Source: an uncultured Treponema sp. (GTDB taxonomy: Bacteria > Spirochaetota > Spirochaetia > Treponematales > Treponemataceae). Taken from it: a DNA stretch of 64,000 nucleotides. Location of the stretch: NCBI GenBank assembly GCA_946411505.1, contig CAMKEG010000001.1:682001-746000 (forward strand), in the 5' to 3' direction. Numbering within the stretch: the first letter of the stretch is position 1; each line of letters opens with the position of its first letter. Of this stretch, positions 35,280-44,048 are shown piece after piece. The notes beneath the pieces are model-generated. The model did no database searches, was not told the DNA's origin, and saw only the letters and a list, made by a program, of their open reading frames with translations. The position numbers were made by a program, and so were the translations under genes.

Positions 35280-35720
35280 ATGCAAACAAAACACATTACT
35301 CTCTTCTTCCTCACACTACTCCTTGCCACGTCTCCCCTATTCGCACGCAACGCATCGGAACGGACGCACAAAATGATTCTCGCGACGCTCAAAGAAGCGC
35401 AAGGCGGCGTTTACGACTACAACGGTGACGGCCTTGTTAATTGCATTGATTACTCTTGCCTTTTCAAGCTGGCTTGGGACAAAAACTATCCCGAACGAAA
35501 AAACGACTGCGGAATTGTTCGCAACTACAACGAAAATACAGGAATGCACCATTTATTCATCCGCGTCTTTGACGACAATCATCGAGAAATTGAAGTGGAA
35601 CCTTGGGCGGAAAACAGACGACGCTATCTTATGCGGCAGAATTGGGATTCAAAATACAATCCAAAATTTAACATTTATGGCGAAACTGCCAAGTGGCTGA
35701 ACACCAAAAAACGCCGTTAG
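35280..35720 (+). CDS. Exported protein with single EF-hand-like loop
   Basis: 146 residues with a signal peptide (HITLFFLTLLLATSPLFA). Residues about 45-60 read DYNGDGLVNCIDY, a calcium-binding loop like half a dockerin module; the later GMHHLFIRVFDDNHREIEVEPW may be a small transglutaminase-like or binding element. Two Cys pairs could form disulfides. No ribosome-binding site is obvious. It ends the AT-rich cluster before a strong terminator. Confidence 0.65.
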   Translation: MQTKHITLFFLTLLLATSPLFARNASERTHKMILATLKEAQGGVYDYNGDGLVNCIDYSCLFKLAWDKNYPERKNDCGIVRNYNENTGMHHLFIRVFDDNHREIEVEPWAENRRRYLMRQNWDSKYNPKFNIYGETAKWLNTKKRR

Positions 35721-35749
35721 CACCGCCTTGGTCGTTCCTATAAAAAAAC

Positions 35750-35781
35750 GGGGCCGTCCCATTCCTAGGACGGCCCCTTTT
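35750..35781. terminator. Rho-independent terminator
   Basis: Stem GGGGCCGTCC / GGACGGCCCC (35750-35759 with 35768-35777) followed by TTTT and preceded by a run of A, so it can work on both strands. Confidence 0.88.
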
Positions 35782-35899
35782 CATTTTCCACTAGATCCCG
35801 AAACAAGTTACGAGCGGTCAAGGCACGCTTACGCTTAAAGCCTTGACTCGCTCGTTTTGCGGATTTATTACAATTATAAATCCGCAATCACCTGCGCGC

Positions 35900-37537
35900 T
35901 TACTTGCTCGCGCCGGGAATCTCCTTTTCAAACTCCGGGTTTCCGTGAGTGTAGTGCGGAAGAAGCTTGGGAGAGACCGCGTTGCCCTTGATTTTGGCGG
36001 CGGTTCTGGCCTTTTCAAAGTCCTTCACGTGCTTCAAGGAAAGTTCCTTTGAAAGCTTGATTTTCTTGAACATCTTTCCGGCTTCGATTCCGGCTTCGCG
36101 GCCGAATACGACTACGTCAAGCAAGCTGTTTCCCATCAAGCGGTTGGTTCCGTGAACGCCGCCTGAGGCCTCGCCGGCCACCAAAAGGTTCGCGACGTTA
36201 GTGTGGCAAGTCTTGTCAATCTCAACGCCGCCGTTCTGGTAGTGGAGCGTCGGGTAAACCAAAATCGGCTCCTTGCGGATGTCGATTCCGTACTTGATGA
36301 ACATCTTGTACATGGCGGGAATTGACTTAAGGATCGTTCCCTCGCCGTGAATCATTTCAATCATCGGAGTGTCAAGCCAAACCGCGTCCTGAACGTCGTT
36401 CTTTACGCCGCGTCCTTCGCGGACTTCGCGGATAATGCCCGAAGCGTTTACATCGCGGGTCTCAAGCGGGTGAATGTAAACCTCGCCGTCCTTGTTGATG
36501 AGCTTGGCGCCCAAAGAGCGGACTTTTTCGGTGACGAGCTTTCCAAGAATCTGAGTCGGGTAAGCGGCTCCTGTCGGGTGGTACTGCAAGCTGTCCTGGT
36601 ACAAAAGCTTTGCGCCGGCGCGGTAGGCGATTACAAGGCCGTCGGCTGTGGCTCCGTAGTGGTTTGACGTCGGGAAGCCTTGGTAGTGCATTCGTCCCGC
36701 GCCGCCTGTGGCGATGATTACAACCTTAGCCTTGGCGATGCGAAGCTCGTTTGTCTCCATGTTCATCAAGACGGCGCCGGCGGCCTCGCCTTTTTCGTTT
36801 TTAATCAATTCGATGGCGGCGGTAAAGTCAACCACCGTGATTTTGTCCTTGCGGTTGAAAGTCTCGTCGCGGAGCGTGCGCATGATTTCGGCGCCTGAAT
36901 AGTCTTTGCAGGCGTGCATTCTCTTGCGGCTGGTTCCGCCGCCGTGCGTTGTCACCATCGTTCCGTCGGCTTCCTTGTCAAATTCAACGCCAAGGTCGTT
37001 GAGCCATTTGATTACTGACGGCGCCTTGTTTACAAGCGTGTAAACCAATTCGGGCTTTCCGTCAAAGTGGCCGCCGCCAAAAGCGTCAAGGTAGTGCTGG
37101 GCCGGAGAGTCGTTGGGCTTGTCCGCGGCTTGGATTCCGCCTTCGGCCATCATCGTGTTGGCGTCGCCTACGCGGAGTTTTGTCACGAGCAAAACTTTGG
37201 CGCCGGCCTCGCTGGCCATAATCGCGGCGCTTGTTCCGGCTCCGCCTCCGCCGATAACCAAAACGTCGGCTTCGTAGTCGATGTGGTCAAGGTCAATCTT
37301 GTCAGGCTCCACGCGTGGCTTAGCCTGAAGCATTTCGGCCAATTCAATCGGGGCCTTCTGTCCCTTGTTGGGGCCGATCTTAAGTTCCACAAACTGCTTC
37401 TTGATGCGGTCCGGGTGGAACTTCAAAAGAAGGTCGTCCTTTTCTTCCGCCGTAAGACGGGCGTGTTCAAATTTTAAGTTCGCCTCGCGTTTCTTTTCAA
37501 CGATTTTCGCGGCTTTGTCAAGGTAATTGCCATACAT
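35900..37537 (-). CDS. Fumarate reductase/succinate dehydrogenase-type flavoprotein, soluble non-covalent FAD form
   Basis: 545 residues from the ATG at 37537 (AGGAG eight bases upstream). An unusual 90-residue N-terminal extension, including ELKIGPNKGQKAPIELAEML, precedes the FAD motif GGGGAGTSAA (96-105). Substrate residues of the family are present: His319 in HPTG, Arg360 in ETRDVNASG, His431 in HYQNGG and Arg465 in HGTNRLMGNSL. The His that holds FAD covalently in E. coli FrdA is Asn127 here (ANTMMAEGG), as in NadB-like or thiol:fumarate reductase types, so FAD should be non-covalent. It ends the mdh-fumC-hdr-flx operon; no membrane anchor gene is present, so I infer a cytosolic fumarate reductase. 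Confidence 0.85.
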   Translation of the reverse strand: MYGNYLDKAAKIVEKKREANLKFEHARLTAEEKDDLLLKFHPDRIKKQFVELKIGPNKGQKAPIELAEMLQAKPRVEPDKIDLDHIDYEADVLVIGGGGAGTSAAIMASEAGAKVLLVTKLRVGDANTMMAEGGIQAADKPNDSPAQHYLDAFGGGHFDGKPELVYTLVNKAPSVIKWLNDLGVEFDKEADGTMVTTHGGGTSRKRMHACKDYSGAEIMRTLRDETFNRKDKITVVDFTAAIELIKNEKGEAAGAVLMNMETNELRIAKAKVVIIATGGAGRMHYQGFPTSNHYGATADGLVIAYRAGAKLLYQDSLQYHPTGAAYPTQILGKLVTEKVRSLGAKLINKDGEVYIHPLETRDVNASGIIREVREGRGVKNDVQDAVWLDTPMIEMIHGEGTILKSIPAMYKMFIKYGIDIRKEPILVYPTLHYQNGGVEIDKTCHTNVANLLVAGEASGGVHGTNRLMGNSLLDVVVFGREAGIEAGKMFKKIKLSKELSLKHVKDFEKARTAAKIKGNAVSPKLLPHYTHGNPEFEKEIPGASK

Positions 37538-37554
37538 AATATCAACTCCTAACT

Positions 37555-37650
37555 GCGCCAAGGATGGCGCTTTTTTGTTTCTCCAACAACTTGCAAGTTT
37601 TGCGACGCAAAACTTGACAAGTTCAAATTGCCAAGGAAGGCAATTTGAAC
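37555..37650 (-). promoter_or_regulatory. Three tandem hairpins between frdB-like and frdA-like genes
   Basis: GTTCAAATTGCC/GGCAATTTGAAC (37621-37650, directly after the frdB-like stop), CAAGTTTTGCG/CGCAAAACTTG (37594-37616) and GCGCC/GGCGC (37555-37570). A very similar set lies between dnaK and dnaJ. Inside an operon this suggests mRNA processing or 3'-end protection with different yields of the two genes. Confidence 0.6.
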
Positions 37651-38337
37651 TTATTTCTCAATATCGCGAGTGTTGTAGAGTTCCTTGATTTTGTCCAAGG
37701 GCTCTTTCATCATCTTTTGAATCGCCTTCTCGCACTTTCCGCTTTCGATTTCCTTCACGCGGTCAAGAAGGTGCTGGGCCTGCGGCTGCAAGTACTTTCC
37801 GTTGATGCGGCGGGCAAGCTCGGCCACTTGCGGGTGGCTGATTCCGGCCGGGCAGCGGCTAGAGCAGCAGCCGCACATAACGCAGTCAAACGAAAGGTCG
37901 GCGCACTTGGCAAAGTCTCCGCGCTGGGCGTAGGCGATGTACTGCATCGTGTTGAGTTCCTGCGGACAGGCGCGGGTGCAGGCGTTGCAGCCTACGCAAG
38001 AGTAAATCTCCGGGTAAAGCTGCATCATCACTGACTGCTCGGGCTTAATCTTGTTGATGTCGTAAACCTGCTTTACAAGCGGGAAGAAGGGAAGCGTCGC
38101 GATGTACATTCCGTTCTGCACTTTTGTGGAACAGGCCAAGCCCGTCAACAAGTCGTTGCTTCCTTCAATGCGGTAAATCGTGGCGCAAGCGCCGCAAAAG
38201 CCGTTGCGGCAGCCGCATCCGCGCTTAAGCTGGTAGCCCGCGTATTCCATGGCGTTCATAATCGTCAATTCGGCGGGAACGTCGTATTTTTTTCCAAAAA
38301 TGTAAATTGTGGCCATTTCCTTTTTAGTCTCTGCCAT
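37651..38337 (-). CDS. Fumarate reductase iron-sulfur subunit (two 4Fe-4S clusters, no 3Fe-4S site)
   Basis: 228 residues. Residues 41-69 (C41, C43, C48, C51, C69) are a plant-type 2Fe-2S site; C114/C117/C120/C124 and C152/C155/C158/C162 are two CxxCxxCxxxCP 4Fe-4S sites. Classical FrdB/SdhB has a 3Fe-4S site near the quinone instead of the second; its absence here fits a soluble enzyme that takes electrons from another protein. It also lacks the HdrB-like C-terminal half of methanogen TfrB; separate hdrB and hdrC genes in the operon could fill that role. AGGAGA precedes the ATG at 38337. Confidence 0.87.
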   Translation of the reverse strand: MAETKKEMATIYIFGKKYDVPAELTIMNAMEYAGYQLKRGCGCRNGFCGACATIYRIEGSNDLLTGLACSTKVQNGMYIATLPFFPLVKQVYDINKIKPEQSVMMQLYPEIYSCVGCNACTRACPQELNTMQYIAYAQRGDFAKCADLSFDCVMCGCCSSRCPAGISHPQVAELARRINGKYLQPQAQHLLDRVKEIESGKCEKAIQKMMKEPLDKIKELYNTRDIEK

Positions 38338-38349
38338 ATCGTTCTCCTA

Positions 38350-39180
38350 TTAATATTCAGGCGGCAAATCCGCCAGCTGCGTAAAACTGAACACAGGGCC
38401 GTCCTTGCAGACGAACTTGTTTCCTACATTGCACCTTCCGCACTTTCCGATTCCGCACTTCATACGCATCTCAAGCGTTGTAAAGACGTTGTCGTCCTTA
38501 AAGCCAAGCTTTTTAAGCGCGTCAAGCGACAAGTGAATCAAAATCGGCGGGCCGCACATAATGACAGTCATGCTGGGATCCGGATTCATCTCGGTGACGT
38601 AAGGCGGAACAAAGCCAACGTGGCCGTCCCAGCCTTCCTCGGCGCGGTCAATCGTCAAGTCAAGCTTAAGGTTGGGGGCGTGGGCCCATTCTTCCTGAAG
38701 CTGCTTTAGGAAGACAAGGTCGGCCTTGCTTCTTGAACCGTAGATGACCTGGATTTTTCCGTAGTCGGAACGGTGGGCAAGCATGTAGTCAACGACCGAG
38801 TGAACCGGAGCCAAGCCGATACCGCCCGCGATTACCAAGATGTCCTTGCCTTTGAATGTCGTGTCAACCGGGAAGCCGTTTCCAATCGGGCCGCGGACGC
38901 AGATTTGCGTTCCGGGCTTGGCGGCGTGGAGCCAGCTTGTGACGCAGCCGCACTTTTTGATTGAGAACTGCTGGTATTCCTGGACCGTCGGCGAAGAAGT
39001 GATTGAAATCATCGACTCGCCCACTCCGGGAACGATCAACATCGCGCACTGGCCGGGCTTGTGCTCAAAGAGCTTTTTTCCGTCCAAGCCTACCACGCGG
39101 AACGATTTTACGTCGGGAGTTTCGTCGAACATTTCTTTGATTACTCCGACATACGGAATAAATGATTCTTGCTCTAGCAT
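38350..39180 (-). CDS. flxA: FlxA-type FAD/NAD-binding subunit
   Basis: 276 residues of the ferredoxin-NADP reductase fold: FAD contacts in HKPGQCAMLI and GESMISITSSP, the nucleotide site in AGGIGLAPVHSV, CGPP near the C-terminus, and a Cys-rich 2Fe-2S site (MKCGIGKCGRCNVGN and FVCKDGPVF). In Hdr-Flx complexes this subunit oxidises NADH and feeds the complex. It starts in a TAATG overlap with flxB and is followed after 12 bases by the frdB-like gene. Confidence 0.88.
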   Translation of the reverse strand: MLEQESFIPYVGVIKEMFDETPDVKSFRVVGLDGKKLFEHKPGQCAMLIVPGVGESMISITSSPTVQEYQQFSIKKCGCVTSWLHAAKPGTQICVRGPIGNGFPVDTTFKGKDILVIAGGIGLAPVHSVVDYMLAHRSDYGKIQVIYGSRSKADLVFLKQLQEEWAHAPNLKLDLTIDRAEEGWDGHVGFVPPYVTEMNPDPSMTVIMCGPPILIHLSLDALKKLGFKDDNVFTTLEMRMKCGIGKCGRCNVGNKFVCKDGPVFSFTQLADLPPEY

Positions 39181-40217
39181 TACTTTCCTCCCAAGTCGGC
39201 TTCGTTAAAAGCCTTGATTACTTTTACGATGTTCATGTGAATCGGGCAGCTGTCCAAACAACGGCCGCAGCCCACGCACATAAAGAGCTTTTCGTGCGCC
39301 ATCGGGTAGTAAACCAACTTGTGCATAAAGCGCTGGCGGAACCTTTCCTTTTGCGTAAGGCGCGGGTTGGCCGCCGCCATTTGGGTGAAGTCGGAATACA
39401 TGCACGAGTCCCAAGTGCGGCTCTGCTCGATTCCGTGGCCAGTGTCGTAGTCGCGGACGTCAAAGCACATGCACGACGGGCAAACGTAGGTGCAGGTTCC
39501 GCAGCCAAGGCATGACTCGCTGAGCTTTGCCCAAACGTCGGAATTGAAAAGCGTCATCATCGGAACGTTCTTGAACTTTTCCAAGTCAAGATGCGCGAAC
39601 GGAAGCTTTTCAATCTTTTCCTTAATCGCCTTCTTTTCCGCGTCGACGGCGGCGGCGTCCTTTTCCTTAAGGGCGCCCTTCACGCTGTCAAGGAATTTCT
39701 TTCCCTTGTCGGTGTTGGCGTTAAAGTAAAAGTCGCCGCCTGCAAGCCAAGCGCTTACGTCGCCGGCGGGATTGGCCGCGTCCAAGCCGTAGCTTGAGCA
39801 AAAGCAGTTCTTGTCGGGAGCCGAGCACGCGAGAGTGATTACAATCGCGTGGTCGCGGCGGTTCTTGTAGTAGCTGTCGGTCGGAGTCATTTCCAAGTAA
39901 ACTTTGTCAAAGATGTCAAAGGCCTTGGCGTCGCAAGCGCGGACTCCAAAGACTACAAAGTCGTCCAACTCTTTCCTTGGGTCTTCAACGGTGATGTTTC
40001 CCGCTTCAACTTTGTAGCCTACCATTTTTTCGGTCTTGGGGAAGAAAAAGTCCTTGGCGCTGCGGACAGTCTTTAGCGCTTCGGAAAGCTTCGTTCCCTT
40101 TTGCCATTTTTCAAAATTCGCTTTTCCGCTGGCGTTGTCAACAGGGAGGTAAAGCGTCTTGTCTTTTGCGATCGCCTCAAAGAGCGAATTGATTTTGTCT
40201 TTTGATACGCTAAGCAT
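39180..40217 (-). CDS. flxB: FlxB-type 4Fe-4S dicluster subunit
   Basis: 345 residues. Two C-terminal 4Fe-4S motifs (CLGCGTCTYVCPSC and CVGCGRCLDSCP) follow an N-terminal region with SAPDKNCFCSSYGLDAAN. This arrangement matches the iron-sulfur electron carriers of Flx complexes and the related sulfhydrogenase beta subunits. Expected role: wire between the NADH-oxidising FlxA and FlxD/HdrA. It overlaps both neighbours by one base (TAATG), which indicates tight translational coupling and equal stoichiometry. Confidence 0.83.
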   Translation of the reverse strand: MLSVSKDKINSLFEAIAKDKTLYLPVDNASGKANFEKWQKGTKLSEALKTVRSAKDFFFPKTEKMVGYKVEAGNITVEDPRKELDDFVVFGVRACDAKAFDIFDKVYLEMTPTDSYYKNRRDHAIVITLACSAPDKNCFCSSYGLDAANPAGDVSAWLAGGDFYFNANTDKGKKFLDSVKGALKEKDAAAVDAEKKAIKEKIEKLPFAHLDLEKFKNVPMMTLFNSDVWAKLSESCLGCGTCTYVCPSCMCFDVRDYDTGHGIEQSRTWDSCMYSDFTQMAAANPRLTQKERFRQRFMHKLVYYPMAHEKLFMCVGCGRCLDSCPIHMNIVKVIKAFNEADLGGK

Positions 40218-41200
40218 TATTCGCCTCCTTCTTCTTCAGGCGAGCGCTCGTAAACAACGCTCGGCTCCGCGTCGCCGGCTGTCCAAGTGAGCATCGGCGG
40301 CTTGGTCTCCATGTCGCTTCCCGCGATGTAGGGGCCGTAGATTTCGTCGATGTCCTTGACGAACTTTCTGTTGAGCAAGTGAAGCGGAATATGCTCCGGG
40401 CAAACGCGCGAGCATTCGCCGCAATCGGTGCAGCGGCCGGCCACATGCCAAGCGCGAATGATGTGGTAGAGGCTTTCCTCAAACGGAACCTGGGCCACCT
40501 TTTGGCTTGTGTACAAAGCGTTGTTGTCAAAGACGCACTTTTCGCAAGTGCAGGCCGGGCAAACGTCGCGGCAAGCGTTGCAGCGGATGCAACGGCTGAA
40601 TTCGTTCTTCCAGAACTCGTGGCGCTCGTCGGCGCTCATCGCGGCGATTTTTTCAACGCCCTCAAAGCGCGACGAATCTCCAATCGCCTCTTCGCGGGCC
40701 TTTCCGACAACCTCGTCGTAAACGACGTGTTTTTTGTTGCGGCAGTGGTCGCAGCCCTCGCCTTCCTTAACGCTTTCGTCCATCTCGCAAGAGCAAGGAA
40801 CGGCCACAACGTAAACGTCGTCGCGCGTAATTCTGTTTTCCTTTAACAGCTGGCAGAACGAGTGAGTGTCGCCGGGCTTTAGGAAGGCCAAAACCTTTTC
40901 GTTGGGAATAGGCGCTTCGGCCGCGTTGGGGTCGCGCTGCTTGGCCATCGCGTTGTTGGTTCGCGTGGTGGTCTTGGCTGTCTCGATGGCGCGGGTAATC
41001 TTCACCAAATACTTTGAAAGGTTGGCCTTGCAGTATTTGTTGAAAACAAAATTCTTTTCCAAATCGGCCGCGTCCTTAAAGGTGGAAGGAGTCACGTCCT
41101 CGTCAAAGAGGCCGCGCCTCCAGCCGATTACCTGCTGGACCGCGCCGCTCGCCAACTTTTCCTTGGCGATTTTAATCAAATCGGAAGTTAGTTCTTGCAT
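40217..41200 (-). CDS. flxC: FlxC-type 4Fe-4S protein
   Basis: 327 residues from the ATG at 41200, which has GGAGG just upstream; a longer frame to 41302 lies inside flxD and is not used. The middle carries PCSCEMDESVKEGEGCDHC, and the C-terminal half has two ferredoxin motifs (CIRCNACRDVCPAC, CTDCGECSRVCPEH). It is the second iron-sulfur subunit of the Flx module. Its start overlaps the end of flxD by 13 bases. Confidence 0.82.
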   Translation of the reverse strand: MQELTSDLIKIAKEKLASGAVQQVIGWRRGLFDEDVTPSTFKDAADLEKNFVFNKYCKANLSKYLVKITRAIETAKTTTRTNNAMAKQRDPNAAEAPIPNEKVLAFLKPGDTHSFCQLLKENRITRDDVYVVAVPCSCEMDESVKEGEGCDHCRNKKHVVYDEVVGKAREEAIGDSSRFEGVEKIAAMSADERHEFWKNEFSRCIRCNACRDVCPACTCEKCVFDNNALYTSQKVAQVPFEESLYHIIRAWHVAGRCTDCGECSRVCPEHIPLHLLNRKFVKDIDEIYGPYIAGSDMETKPPMLTWTAGDAEPSVVYERSPEEEGGE

Positions 41201-41634
41201 CGTACGTCCTCCAATTTTTTGTTTTCGCCAAGAGCGGTGATTTTGGCTACAAAGTCGTTCATGATTCCGGCAAAGCGGACGCCTTCCGCCGCCGAACACC
41301 ATTCAACTCTTGTGCGGGCCTTTTCGATTCCCAAGAAGTCAAGCATGCTAAAGAGCAAGGTCATTCTTCTGCGGGCAAAGTAGTTGCCTGTAGAATAGTG
41401 GCAGTCGCCGGGGTGGCAGCCGCACAAAATCACTCCGTCCGCTCCGCGCTGGAAGGCCCTCAAAATAAAGAGAGGGTTCAAGCGGCAAGAGCACGGAATG
41501 CGGATAATTTTTACGTTGGCCGGATACTCCAAGCGGTTGTTGCCCGCAAGGTCGGCTCCGGCGTAGGAACACCAGTTGCAGCAAAAGGCAACGATTCTTG
41601 GTGTCCAAGATGTGTTTGTCGTAGTTTCGCTCAT
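41188..41634 (-). CDS. flxD: FlxD/MvhD-like 2Fe-2S electron-transfer subunit
   Basis: 148 residues. Cys residues 18, 19, 22 (AFCCNWCSYAGADLAG), 47, 49 (IPCSCR) and 70, 72, 77 (CGCHPGDCHY) form the MvhD-type 2Fe-2S site. In methanogens MvhD passes electrons from hydrogenase to HdrA; in Flx systems FlxD does so from FlxABC. It starts within the end of hdrA (overlap of four bases), which directly couples the Hdr and Flx parts. Confidence 0.9.
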   Translation of the reverse strand: MSETTTNTSWTPRIVAFCCNWCSYAGADLAGNNRLEYPANVKIIRIPCSCRLNPLFILRAFQRGADGVILCGCHPGDCHYSTGNYFARRRMTLLFSMLDFLGIEKARTRVEWCSAAEGVRFAGIMNDFVAKITALGENKKLEDVRCKN

Positions 41635-43640
41635 AGTACGCTGTCAACCTCCGCCAAAATTTGTTTGTTGCTAAAGCCCTGCAAGTCCATGGCTCCGCTG
41701 GGACACGCGACGGTGCAAGCGCCGCAGCCTTGGCACATGGCCGAATTGACTTGCGACACATGGCGCGTGATTGTAGTGCGGTTGGGGCCGCGGAAATCCT
41801 TGTCCACGTAGCTGATGGCGCCGTAGGGACAAACGTTGGCGCACTGGCCGCAGCCGTTGCAAGCGTTCTCGTCGGGCTTTGCCGTGCAAGGATTGTTCTT
41901 GAGCTTGTCCTTGACCAAAAGGCAAATCGCCTTGGCCGCGGCGCCCGAAGACTGGGCTACCGTTTCCGGGATGTCCTTGGGGCCCAAGCAGGCGCCGGCA
42001 AGGAAGATGCCCGCAGTCGGGCTTTCCACCGGGCGAAGCTTTACGTGCGCTTCCAAGAAGAAGTCGTCGTTGTCCATAGAAGTCGTGAGCATCGTGGCAA
42101 GCGGGCGCGCGGTTTCGTCGGCTTCCAAAGAGCCGGCCAAAACAACCATGTCCGCTTCGATGTGAACTTGCTTGTTCAAAATCAAGTCGCTTCCCTGAAC
42201 GTCAAGCTTTCCGTTGGATTGCGGAGTGACTTTTCCAACCATGCCCTTAATGTAGTGGACGCCGTACTGCTCCACGGCTCGGCGGTAGAATTCGTCAAAC
42301 TGCTTTCCTGGAGTTCGCACGTCGATGTAGAAGACGTAACATTCTGTGTCAGGCCAGTGGTCGCGGGTAAGAATCGTTTGCTTGGCGGTGTACATGCAGC
42401 ACACTTTAGAGCAGTACTGGTTGCCCTTTCCTTCCGCCGAGCAGCGGCTTCCGACGCACTGGATGAACACGATTTTCTTGGGAGCCACGCCGTCCGACGG
42501 TCGGAGAAGATGTCCGCCTGTCGGGCCTGACGCGTTCATCAAGCGCTCGTATTCCAAAGAAGAAACGACGTCCTTGCTGAGTCCGTAGCCGAATTCGGCG
42601 TAAGGCTTAAGGTCGATCATGTTGTAGCCGGTGGCCACTACAATCGCGCCGTATTTTTCGGTGATGACCTCGTCCTTGGCGTTGAAGTTGATGGCTCCCG
42701 CGCCGCAAACTTTTTGGCACATTCCGCAAACGTTGTCCTTTCCGTTCTTAAGCGCCTTCATGTGCAGGCAGTAGTTGGCGTCAATCGTCGCGATTTTTGG
42801 AACGGCCTGCGCGAACGGAATGTAAACGGCGGTCTTGTTGTTGAGGTTAAGGTTGAAGTCGTTGGGAACCTTTTTCATCGGGCATTTTTCGGTGCATTCG
42901 CCGCAGCCCGTGCACTTTGTCTCGTCAACGTAGCGGGCCTTGCGCTTGATGTCCACCGTAAAGTTTCCGATGTAGCCGGTGACGCCTGTGACTTCGCTGT
43001 AAGACAAAATGCGAATGTTGGGGTTCTGGCCGACTTCCGTCATTCGCGGAGTTACGATGCAAGAGGCGCAGTCCAAGGTCGGGAAGGTTTTGTCCAGCAT
43101 GGCCATCTTTCCGCCGACCGTCGGCTTTTTCTCGACCAAGTCGACCGGGAAACCGGCCTCGGCGATGTCAAGCGCGGCTGTAATGCCGGCGATTCCGCCG
43201 CCGATTACAAGAGCGCGCTTTGTCATCGGAGTTTCGCCCGGAGTCAGCGGAGTGTCCAATATAGATTTCGCGATGGCGGCTTTTCCCAAAGCGACGGCCT
43301 TTTCGGTCGCGTCCGCCATGTCCTTCATTACCCATGAGCACTGCTCGCGAATGTTGGCCACCTCGACCTTGTAGGGGTTGAGGCCGGCGCGTTCGGCGCA
43401 GGCGCGGAAGGTTTTTTCGTGCATTCGCGGAGAGCATGAGCAAAGGACAACGCCCGTAAGCTTGTCTTCCTTTATGCGCTCCTCAATCATCGCTTGTCCG
43501 GCGGAAGAGCACATGTAAGTGTAATGGGTTGAGTAAACAACTCCGGGAACTTTTCCCAGCTCTTCCGCGACCTTGGCAACGTCAACCGTGCCGGCAATGT
43601 TTGTGCCGCAGTGACATACAAAAACACCAATTCTTTCCAT
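41631..43640 (-). CDS. hdrA: HdrA-type flavoprotein, candidate bifurcating subunit
   Basis: 669 residues. An N-terminal Cys-containing domain (FVCHCGTNIAG; CSCSPRMHEKTF) is followed by the FAD fold GGGIAGITAALDIAEAG, an inserted ferredoxin region (CTGCGECTEKCP and CGMCQKVCGAGAI), the HdrA-specific GSRCSAEGKGNQYCSKVCC, and two C-terminal 4Fe-4S motifs (CNGCGQCANVCP, CQGCGACTVACP). HdrA is the known site of flavin-based electron bifurcation in HdrABC complexes. Here its partners would be FlxD for electron input, HdrBC for the high-potential branch, and ferredoxin for the low-potential branch. Confidence 0.92.
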   Translation of the reverse strand: MERIGVFVCHCGTNIAGTVDVAKVAEELGKVPGVVYSTHYTYMCSSAGQAMIEERIKEDKLTGVVLCSCSPRMHEKTFRACAERAGLNPYKVEVANIREQCSWVMKDMADATEKAVALGKAAIAKSILDTPLTPGETPMTKRALVIGGGIAGITAALDIAEAGFPVDLVEKKPTVGGKMAMLDKTFPTLDCASCIVTPRMTEVGQNPNIRILSYSEVTGVTGYIGNFTVDIKRKARYVDETKCTGCGECTEKCPMKKVPNDFNLNLNNKTAVYIPFAQAVPKIATIDANYCLHMKALKNGKDNVCGMCQKVCGAGAINFNAKDEVITEKYGAIVVATGYNMIDLKPYAEFGYGLSKDVVSSLEYERLMNASGPTGGHLLRPSDGVAPKKIVFIQCVGSRCSAEGKGNQYCSKVCCMYTAKQTILTRDHWPDTECYVFYIDVRTPGKQFDEFYRRAVEQYGVHYIKGMVGKVTPQSNGKLDVQGSDLILNKQVHIEADMVVLAGSLEADETARPLATMLTTSMDNDDFFLEAHVKLRPVESPTAGIFLAGACLGPKDIPETVAQSSGAAAKAICLLVKDKLKNNPCTAKPDENACNGCGQCANVCPYGAISYVDKDFRGPNRTTITRHVSQVNSAMCQGCGACTVACPSGAMDLQGFSNKQILAEVDSVL

Positions 43641-43652
43641 CTGTCCCTGCTC

Positions 43653-44048
43653 CTATTTCTTGTATTTTCTAAAGGCGCTTACGATTGCCTGCTGCGGGAT
43701 GTCCTTGTCCAAGAACGAAGGAACTGTTTCCGCCGGAAGCTTTCTTGCGCCGCGCTTGCGCTCGACAACATCGCGAACGGCTTGAACAAGCTTTGCCGGC
43801 TCAACCTGGCGCGGGCAGCGCTCAAGGCAGGCAAAGCAGCTGAGGCAAGCGTAAATCGACTTGCTTGAAAGAAGCGGCTCAATCTCGCCGTTCTCGACCA
43901 TTTGAACAAACTGGTGCGGGTGCCATTCCATCGCGCCGTAGTTGGGGCAAGTGCCGGAGCACTTTCCGCAAATCATGCACTTCTTGGGATTGACGCCGCT
44001 GACGTTAAGGATTTCTTCCTTAAGCTGTTCCACTTCAGACTTAAGCAA
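43653..44048 (-). CDS. hdrC: HdrC-type 4Fe-4S subunit
   Basis: 131 residues. Two 4Fe-4S motifs: C24/C27/C30/C34 (CMICGKCSGTCP) and C68/C71/C74/C78 (CLSCFACLERCP). HdrC carries electrons from HdrA to HdrB. The start is a TTG at 44048 that overlaps the hdrB stop, with GGAGG six bases before it. No in-frame ATG fits better. Confidence 0.9.
   Translation of the reverse strand: MLKSEVEQLKEEILNVSGVNPKKCMICGKCSGTCPNYGAMEWHPHQFVQMVENGEIEPLLSSKSIYACLSCFACLERCPRQVEPAKLVQAVRDVVERKRGARKLPAETVPSFLDKDIPQQAIVSAFRKYKK

Noticed and set aside
35858..35886. TGCGGATTTA/TAAATCCGCA hairpin as terminator of the fumarate operon
   Set aside because: The stem is good, but on the minus strand it is followed by A and not T, so intrinsic termination is not supported.
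41661..42530. Long plus-strand frame opposite hdrA
   Set aside because: Same reason: antisense to a clearly conserved gene, no start signal, no family.
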